Shown: one piece after another, positions 56,162-64,000 of the stretch
Layout of the letters: the number at the start of each line of letters is the position of its first letter
Numbering within the stretch: position 1 is the stretch's first letter
From: Leptoclinus maculatus
Lineage: Eukaryota; Chordata; Actinopteri; Perciformes; Stichaeidae
DNA length: 64,000 nt
Assembly: GCA_032191485.1 (NCBI GenBank)
Contig: JAVDOI010000191.1
Span: 62,001 to 126,000 of the forward strand
Reading direction: 5' to 3'
Notes under the pieces: model-generated
Seen by the model: only the letters and a program-made list of their open reading frames with translations
What the model was told of the DNA's origin: nothing
The model's database searches: none
Program-made: the position numbers and the translations under genes

Positions 56162-56480
56162 TGTGGCCTGATTCACACCGCCACTACGCCCCCATGTGGT
56201 GGGAGGTTGTACCAAAACAAAAACTACAAAATGGCTCTTACACACCGGCCCCTAATTGGTTCTGGCAGGAGACAAAACAATTATTTACAAATTTACATAA
56301 GGAGCCATTACATTAGAAACAAAAAATTTACTGTTTTAAACAGTCAGTTTCAGAAGAATTCCCTACAATCGATTAAGTATGTTTCCATGTCTTCAAAACA
56401 TGGTTGTGGGGTTTCACCATTATTCTTACACGTCAGTTGCGTCATAAAGCAGACAAATCTTTGTCACTCCTAATGTGGCT

Positions 56481-59400
56481 TTACATTTTTGCATCTCCAA
56501 TTTGACGACCATTGCCACTGGCGTTTGCAGTAATCAGCTGCTTCCTTTTCTTACTTAAAGTCGGCAAATTCATTTTCAATGTGAGAATCCAACCTACTGC
56601 AACTTTCAGTCTTTTCCAACTGGAAAAGTGAATAATCAGTTTATGCGTGGGACTTGTATTACCTTCAGTGACAATTGCATTTACTGTGAAGTTCCTTTTA
56701 ACTTCCGGGTCCTCAGCAATGTCCAAATCCAAGATGTGCGCTGGCCACTCATTTTCTGCTTTCCACAGAAACTTTGGACTTTCAATCCATGTCTTTTGAA
56801 CCAAATGTTCAATTTTCAGTCCCCTTGAGGCGTCATCTGCTGGATTTTGTGCTGTAGGAATGTATCTCCACTGTGAAGTGTGTGATGCCTCTCTAATGGT
56901 TGATATTCTGTTTGCAACGAATGTTTGGAACCTTTTGTCCTCATTTTTTATGTATTTTAGTACTGATGTACTGTCGGTCCAGAATTGTGACTTCTCCAAA
57001 GGAAGCTGTAGCTCTGATTGTAGCCTTTTGTCCACTTTAACAGCAAGAGCAGCGGCTGTCAGTTCCAAGCGAGGGATAGTCACTTGTTTTAGTGGAGACA
57101 CCCTGGCTTTGCCAAGTATGAAAGCAACATGTATTTTGTTCTTGTCGTTTTGCAACCTGATGTATGTAACAGTTCCATATGCATCTTCGCTGGCATCAGA
57201 GAAGTGATGCAATTGAGCAGATGCTGTGCATCCAAAGTCTTTCGGTTTGAAGCATCTGCTGACCTTGAAACTTTCCACTCTTTTAAGATCTTCCAACCAT
57301 TTTTTCCATTTTTGTTGAAAGAATTGGGGTACTGGATCATCCCAACCACATTTCAACCGACACAGGTCTTGCAAAATCATCTTAGCTGGGATTGTGAAGG
57401 GTGCTAAGAAACCCAAAGGATCATAGACGGAACTGATCATAGATAACATCCCACGTCTTGTGTGTGGCTGTTCTCGGATGTTAAATTTGAACTTGAAGGT
57501 GTCCGTCTCAATGCACCATTGTAGTCCAAGAGCCCGTTCAACTGGCAATTTGTCTCTGTCAAGATCCAACTCCTTGCAGGTCTTGGATCTATGTTCTTTT
57601 GGAATCTCCAATAGCACCTCACGACTGTTGCTGATCCACTTGGTGAGATTGAAACCTCCCAATTTGCAGATAGCTGTGAGGTTCTTGACCATTATAGTAG
57701 CATCTTCTTTAGACGGCAAACTTTTCAAAAGATCATCCACATAAAAACTTCTTGTGACCGTGTCAATTACTTCTGCTGGAAACCTGTTTTGATTATCATC
57801 AGCAATTTTCCTTAGAGCATAACATGCACAACTCGGAGAAGATACTGCTCCAAATAAATGGACAGTCATACGGTACTGTACAAGTTCTTGCTCCAGGTTC
57901 CCTTCTGGCCACCACAAAAAACTCAAAAAGTCTGAATGTTCTTCTGCAACTTTTACTTGATGGAACATTGCTTGCACATCAGCCATGATTGCTACAGGTT
58001 CCTGCCTGAACCGTGACAAAACTCCTAACAAAGAGCTTGTCAGGTTTGGTCCTTGCAGAAGCTGACTGTTCAGTGAGACTCCTTTAAATTCTGCTCCACA
58101 ATCAAACACAACACGTATGCTTCTTTTCTGTGGATGGTATACACCATGGTGAGGGAGATACCAAGTTTTTCCATCAGTGCGTTCCAACTGATGTTCTGGC
58201 ACCTTTTCAGCATATCCTTTGCTAATGACATCAGTAAGGAAGTTTGAATATTCTTTGTGGTAACTTTCATCCTTCAGAAGTCTCCTTTTCAGTGAACTGA
58301 CACGCTGTTTAGCAACAGAAAGGTTGTTTGGCATGTTTACATGGGGTGTCTTGAAAGGCAACTTAATATTGTACTGGCCATCTTTAAGTTTTACTGAACC
58401 TTTCACTATTTCCATAAACTTTCTTTCTTCTATCGACATCTCCTCTTTGTCATTAGATAGATTTTCACTGAAATCCTGATTGTACTGTCTTATCAACAGT
58501 TCTTCCAATTTGTCAACACTAATCCGATTAACAGTAACAGCAGGGTAACCACTCTCACACTGCTTTGCACTGTTTCCATGAAGAGGTCCATTAATCACCC
58601 AGCCCAGTAGAGTTCTTACTGCATATGGTCCCTCTCCTCGGCTGTTGATCACTTCCCACGGTTCCATTAACTTTGAGGCGTTTGTGCCAATCAACAAATC
58701 AACATCAGCATTAATACGGGGAATGTTTACATCTTTCAGGTAAGTCCACTTAGACAACTCTTCTTCAGGAATGATATTGTTTGTCGACACTGGCATTTCC
58801 TTCTGAGTGAACATACTAGGAAGCTCAAAAAACTGCTTGCCAGCAAATTCAGAGATTTCCAAACCTTTGACAATACAACTTGGTACGGTACTACTGTGAC
58901 CCATTGTACGTAGATTAATCTTTGTTTTTCTTCCTTTGATGTTCAGCCTTTCCATTAGACTTTCAGAACAGAAAGTGTCAGTACTTCCTGGATCCAGAAA
59001 TGCATAAGTTTGCACGATTTTGTTTCCCTTTGTACACTTAACATTGACAGGTAAGATTGAAAGGATGCCGTTACTGCCCCTGGCCCCTATATGACCACAA
59101 GTAGAGACAGCCGTGCCACTCACCGACAATTCCTTTGGCTGATCTTCGCCTTTGCTTCTTTCCTTTTTCTCAATGTGAAGAATGCTGGGATGACTTTGGT
59201 TGCAAACTTTGCAAGATATGCGTTTATTGCAATCCTTGCTCATGTGTCCTATGCGCAGGCAACCAAAGCAAACTCCTTTTTCTTTCAGAAAGTCCAATTT
59301 TTCCCGATGAGTTCTTTTCTGCAATTGTGGACAATGATCCAATGCGTGTCCACGCATACAATACAGACAGGAACCAACATTTGAAATTGTAGGTGACATA

Positions 59401-60134
59401 CTTTGCGTTTGAGTCTGAATGCTTTTCTTGGATGTATTCACAGCTGGTTCAATAGGCATAAAGACAGCAGTTGCAAAGCTGTTTCTTTTGAACTGCGACT
59501 TTTGCTCCGACTTTGCCTTGTTGCCTCCTTTATTTACACCACCTTGAGTGTCTTGAATGTCGCCAAAGATTGGATCCGAAACGATCTTGACTTGGTACTC
59601 GATGAACTTGATGTCTTTAAAGCCAGATCTGCGACCTTTGGTTTCAGAGATGTCACACGCAGTCACTCTCCATTTCTCTTTGAGCTTGTAAGGAAGTTTC
59701 TGCATTATTGTTTTCATGTTTGTTGGCATATTGAGTTCGTCTAAATATTGCAACTCCTTCATAGCGTTGCAACACTCTCGTAAACACAATGCATATGCTT
59801 GTAGCCCTTTAACATCTTCTGCTTTAACAGCAGGCCATCCAATGATTTTATCCACATAGGCAGCTGTGACCTTTATTTCACTTCCAAAATGTTTTCCAAG
59901 AAGGTCTTTGGCCACAGCATAACCTCTTTCTGGAGCCATGTGCTGGCAGCTACGCACCAGCTCTCTAGGCTGCCCCCTAGTGAATTGCTCAAGATAATAC
60001 AAACAATCTCCTGTTTGTTTTAGCTTCCACACAATGTTCGAAAGCTCTGATGAATGTTCTAAATTTGAGCGGATCTCCGTCGAAAACAGGAATTTCTCTG
60101 TGTGGTAGGAACTGAGAGTTCTGTGTCTGTACAA
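56481..60134 (-). CDS. BEL gag C-terminus and pol: protease, RT, RNase H
   Basis: 1217 codons; the true start lies in gag, so the first codon is not an initiation site. Order: gag core CLYYLEQFTRGQPRELVRSC; knuckles CLYCMRGHALDHC, CFGCLRIGHMSKDC, CKVCNQSHPSILH; protease FLDPGSTDTFC, with the DPGS variant of the active site seen in Pao elements; RT with VFDCGAEFKG, ADVQAMFHQVKV and YVDDLLKSL; RNase H with HHFSDASEDAYG, IPRLELTAAALAV and WTDSTSVLKYI. It ends GDAKM-stop soon after the connection region. The integrase that normally follows is absent, so this copy cannot integrate unaided. Confidence 0.9.
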   Translation of the reverse strand: MYRHRTLSSYHTEKFLFSTEIRSNLEHSSELSNIVWKLKQTGDCLYYLEQFTRGQPRELVRSCQHMAPERGYAVAKDLLGKHFGSEIKVTAAYVDKIIGWPAVKAEDVKGLQAYALCLRECCNAMKELQYLDELNMPTNMKTIMQKLPYKLKEKWRVTACDISETKGRRSGFKDIKFIEYQVKIVSDPIFGDIQDTQGGVNKGGNKAKSEQKSQFKRNSFATAVFMPIEPAVNTSKKSIQTQTQSMSPTISNVGSCLYCMRGHALDHCPQLQKRTHREKLDFLKEKGVCFGCLRIGHMSKDCNKRISCKVCNQSHPSILHIEKKERSKGEDQPKELSVSGTAVSTCGHIGARGSNGILSILPVNVKCTKGNKIVQTYAFLDPGSTDTFCSESLMERLNIKGRKTKINLRTMGHSSTVPSCIVKGLEISEFAGKQFFELPSMFTQKEMPVSTNNIIPEEELSKWTYLKDVNIPRINADVDLLIGTNASKLMEPWEVINSRGEGPYAVRTLLGWVINGPLHGNSAKQCESGYPAVTVNRISVDKLEELLIRQYNQDFSENLSNDKEEMSIEERKFMEIVKGSVKLKDGQYNIKLPFKTPHVNMPNNLSVAKQRVSSLKRRLLKDESYHKEYSNFLTDVISKGYAEKVPEHQLERTDGKTWYLPHHGVYHPQKRSIRVVFDCGAEFKGVSLNSQLLQGPNLTSSLLGVLSRFRQEPVAIMADVQAMFHQVKVAEEHSDFLSFLWWPEGNLEQELVQYRMTVHLFGAVSSPSCACYALRKIADDNQNRFPAEVIDTVTRSFYVDDLLKSLPSKEDATIMVKNLTAICKLGGFNLTKWISNSREVLLEIPKEHRSKTCKELDLDRDKLPVERALGLQWCIETDTFKFKFNIREQPHTRRGMLSMISSVYDPLGFLAPFTIPAKMILQDLCRLKCGWDDPVPQFFQQKWKKWLEDLKRVESFKVSRCFKPKDFGCTASAQLHHFSDASEDAYGTVTYIRLQNDKNKIHVAFILGKARVSPLKQVTIPRLELTAAALAVKVDKRLQSELQLPLEKSQFWTDSTSVLKYIKNEDKRFQTFVANRISTIREASHTSQWRYIPTAQNPADDASRGLKIEHLVQKTWIESPKFLWKAENEWPAHILDLDIAEDPEVKRNFTVNAIVTEGNTSPTHKLIIHFSSWKRLKVAVGWILTLKMNLPTLSKKRKQLITANASGNGRQIGDAKM

Positions 60135-61359
60135 GGAGTGCGGTTACTTCATTCTGTCTTTGTAACAGACTGTAGAGATCTCCAGGTACTTGAGGATTGC
60201 CTTGGGATTGTGTTGCTTGCTGACCACCAGGATTTACATCCGATGGCTGTGATTTTATTTGTTCAGAAGTTTGCCACTTGAAGTTTGTCTGCATAGTTGC
60301 ACCTTTACTTTCATACTTGTCCGCTTCCACTTGTTTTTCCACTGTTGCCTTAGTGTTGGCAGACCATGAATATTTCTGCCGAGATGACTCTTTTTGCTGT
60401 GGGTTGTATTGTTCAGCATGAGGGTTGAGTTTTGCTCCTTTTTTGAAATAGGATTCCATTCCATCCGAATGTGCATTTGAAACACTGCTATGACACGAGG
60501 CACTCAATACAGCTAGTTTTGCTGTAGTTGCTGCTATTTCAGTGTCCATTTCGTGTTGCTCTTTTGTCCTCCTCAGCTGTTCCGCTTGTTCCTCCAAGAC
60601 ATGCTTTTTCCTCCTCAGCTCTTCCGCTTGTTCCTCCAAGACATGCTTTTTCCTCCTCAGCTCTTCCGCTTGTTCCTCCAAGACATGCTCTTTCCTCCTC
60701 AGCTCTTCCGCTTGTTCCTCCAAGACATGCTTTTTCTGTAGCGCTGCAGCACGTGCCATGAGTGCAGCCTTTTCTGCCTCCGTTTTAAGCCGTGCAGATG
60801 ATGTTGTAGACTTGCTGCTTCTTGAGACATTACTTTTTCGACCTGAGCACTTGTTGGAAGTATTTGATTCAACATTTGAAATGCTGTCCTGAGGCTCCAC
60901 ATTAACCCCCTCATTATGAGGATCGACACCTTCATTTTTTAGGTGACTTTCATTGCAAAACAACCATTTATTTACATCAGCAATAAAGTCATTGACACTG
61001 AGCATCTTTACTTTATACCACATTTCATGATTTTCCACCTCCTCTTTAGGTAACAACCCCATCAACACTTCATGTATTTCTTTTGCTTCACCACAGAGAA
61101 CATTATATTTTTCAAATGTACCTTTTACCTCTATTACATAACCTGTATCACCCATCAAATCTACAATTATCTCTTTGAGATTGTGTGCTCTTTGGAATTT
61201 CACCTTTCTTTGTTTTTGCAAGTTGACAATTTTTTCCACAAGTGCTTTTTCTGTCAATTTAACAGTCCGCTTTTTTACAGTGTAGTCCACATCACCAGAT
61301 TCGACCCGAGGCTCTGTCTCGGTTAAGAGTTCAGAATCGGCAGCTTGATCTTCTTTCAT
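59989..61359 (-). CDS. BEL gag, N-terminal part
   Basis: 456 codons from ATG at 61359 (MKEDQAADSELL...). An acidic N-terminus is followed by a helical charged region with four tandem 14-residue repeats KKHVLEEQAEELRR (60560-60745), a probable coiled coil, then LPHREIPVFDGDPLKFRTF, the Pao gag core. The frame ends at 59989 after VEAKTN because of a one-base shift near 60003; the gag core carries on in the pol frame (GDCLYYLEQFTRGQPRELV). Either a lesion or a frameshift site. Confidence 0.8.
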   Translation of the reverse strand: MKEDQAADSELLTETEPRVESGDVDYTVKKRTVKLTEKALVEKIVNLQKQRKVKFQRAHNLKEIIVDLMGDTGYVIEVKGTFEKYNVLCGEAKEIHEVLMGLLPKEEVENHEMWYKVKMLSVNDFIADVNKWLFCNESHLKNEGVDPHNEGVNVEPQDSISNVESNTSNKCSGRKSNVSRSSKSTTSSARLKTEAEKAALMARAAALQKKHVLEEQAEELRRKEHVLEEQAEELRRKKHVLEEQAEELRRKKHVLEEQAEQLRRTKEQHEMDTEIAATTAKLAVLSASCHSSVSNAHSDGMESYFKKGAKLNPHAEQYNPQQKESSRQKYSWSANTKATVEKQVEADKYESKGATMQTNFKWQTSEQIKSQPSDVNPGGQQATQSQGNPQVPGDLYSLLQRQNEVTALLVQTQNSQFLPHREIPVFDGDPLKFRTFIRAFEHCVEAKTNRRLFVLS

Positions 61360-61696
61360 TGTCAGTTACGCAAATTCAATTTTGTGAATACGCGCTTCGT
61401 TCATTCATACTGTCACCACCAATGCGTTGAATTTTACGCACAAAGTCATGTGTGCACAATTACAACAATGGCCACTCCTGTGCGCTCCAACCAGCTCCGC
61501 AGCTTCACCGACTCTCCGGCGCTCCAACCAGCTCCGGGCTCCACCAGCTCCGCCGCCTCACCGACTGCCCCCGGCGCTCCAACAGCTCCGGTCCAAAAGA
61601 CAAGATGATGAGTAGCCTACAGCTGCTGGTCCCGGAACGTAGTCAAACGCCAGAAGAGCTCCCACGCTGCCCTCAATAAAGGAGTTTTTGACTTAT
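61360..61696 (-). other. BEL 5' leader
   Basis: Sequence between the 5' LTR and the gag ATG. GC-rich GCTCCAACCAGCTCCG-like repeats occur on the plus strand. The primer-binding site next to the LTR (minus: ATAAGTCAAAAACTCC) was not assigned to a tRNA. Confidence 0.5.
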
Positions 61697-63383
<1,687 letters not shown>

Positions 63384-63807
63384 TTACAGTCACAGTGTTA
63401 TATAACTGTTCATGTTAGTTTAATCTGCAGTTAAAGCTGTTCAATTACCATTCTGGCCACTTTATGTCTCAATGTGTAAATCTGTAACCAAAAGTGACCA
63501 ATAGACACATGCCAAGCACACTTGATCATACACAAGCTTTGTGATCTTGAATTAGACCTTAATGTACAAATAACCTTTGTTCATATGATGCTGATAGTAT
63601 TCTGTAGTAATCACTAATATCTATAGGAACATGACTTTATATATTCAGTATACAGAGACATTAGATCATCCATTATTAGTCCACAGTGAGCCCTCACATA
63701 GAGCTGAGATGGAGCTGTCATGTGTTGTGGGTGTTCTGTAGTTCTGCTAGTTTTAACCCTTTATTGCTCATACACATGGAAGACAATAATATTGTTTCCT
63801 CTCTTAG

Positions 63808-63844
63808 GCAAAGAGAACATTGATCCACATCTGCGCTTTGGCTG
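63808..63844 (+). other. Candidate 37-bp internal exon
   Basis: TTGTTTCCTCTCTTAG precedes and GTAAGTACGG follows, both good splice signals. One frame reads KENIDPHLRFG. I cannot name the protein, and no neighbouring exon is in the window. Confidence 0.3.
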
Positions 63845-64000
63845 GTAAGTACGGACATACTGTAACTCAAATTGACAATAGATCACATAACTTGATGTTT
63901 AACTGTTAAGTATCTTAGACCATTTAATTTTGTTTAGATTCACACCAGATTAATTTATTTTGTGTGATTTATTTATCTCTAAAGCAACTTAACGATATTT

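Noticed and set aside
60528..60892. Plus-strand Leu/Phe/Pro repeat frames
   Set aside because: Antisense reading of the gag coiled-coil repeats.

Overview
The window looks like teleost fish nuclear DNA. It has one split vertebrate-type gene with 13 short exons, tRNA-derived SINEs of fish type, very long (CA)n microsatellites, and a mixture of LINE, BEL/Pao, Helitron and hAT elements. There are no prokaryotic operons. All calls come from reading the sequence and translations by eye; no alignment or database search was run.

Layout: 1-1000 holds a decayed non-LTR reverse transcriptase fragment. The minus-strand gene for histidyl-tRNA synthetase (hars) runs from its start codon at 13715 to its stop at 1866. 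Thirteen exons give an uninterrupted 515-codon reading frame. Its last intron carries a 1.2-kb hAT element with an exact 8-bp target duplication and a 24-bp minisatellite. Its eleventh intron begins directly inside a (GT)n array. Only about 230 bp upstream of the hars start codon lies a full-length two-ORF LINE of the I/Nimb type (13948-19221, minus) with both ORFs open. Behind it lie a second, broken LINE of the same group and a tRNA-SINE.

20-40 kb is gene-poor: a 1.3-kb fold-back element, MITE-like elements, a SINE, a complex dispersed repeat with trinucleotide and purine-rich tracts, a 70-bp tandem array, a 16-bp CpG-rich array, and a TIR element around 38-39 kb. I recognise no protein-coding gene there.

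40.6-50.2 kb is a large Helitron of the Helentron (Helitron2) type. The first ORF carries a cysteine-protease-like domain resembling peptidase family C76. The second is a RepHel polyprotein: basic 18-residue repeats, a Cys/His region, an HUH Rep domain, a Pif1-type helicase and a C-terminal AP-endonuclease-like domain. It has several frameshifts, two suspicious catalytic substitutions, and a 1.8-kb solo-LTR-like insertion at 45508-47296 that leaves the reading frame in register on both sides. Downstream, 50.6-52.8 kb is highly structured: three successive hairpins (the first with a telomere-like, G-quadruplex-capable loop), a 21-bp inverted repeat enclosing 1.9 kb, a 55-bp tandem repeat, and a chain of GT-AG bounded exon-like blocks.

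53-64 kb is a repeat-dense zone. A BEL/Pao retrotransposon (55892-61966, minus) has two 270-bp LTRs that look identical, gag, protease, RT and RNase H, but no integrase. It is flanked by unrelated repeats, with no target duplication visible. A 37-bp exon-like block with good splice signals lies at 63808-63844, at the right edge.
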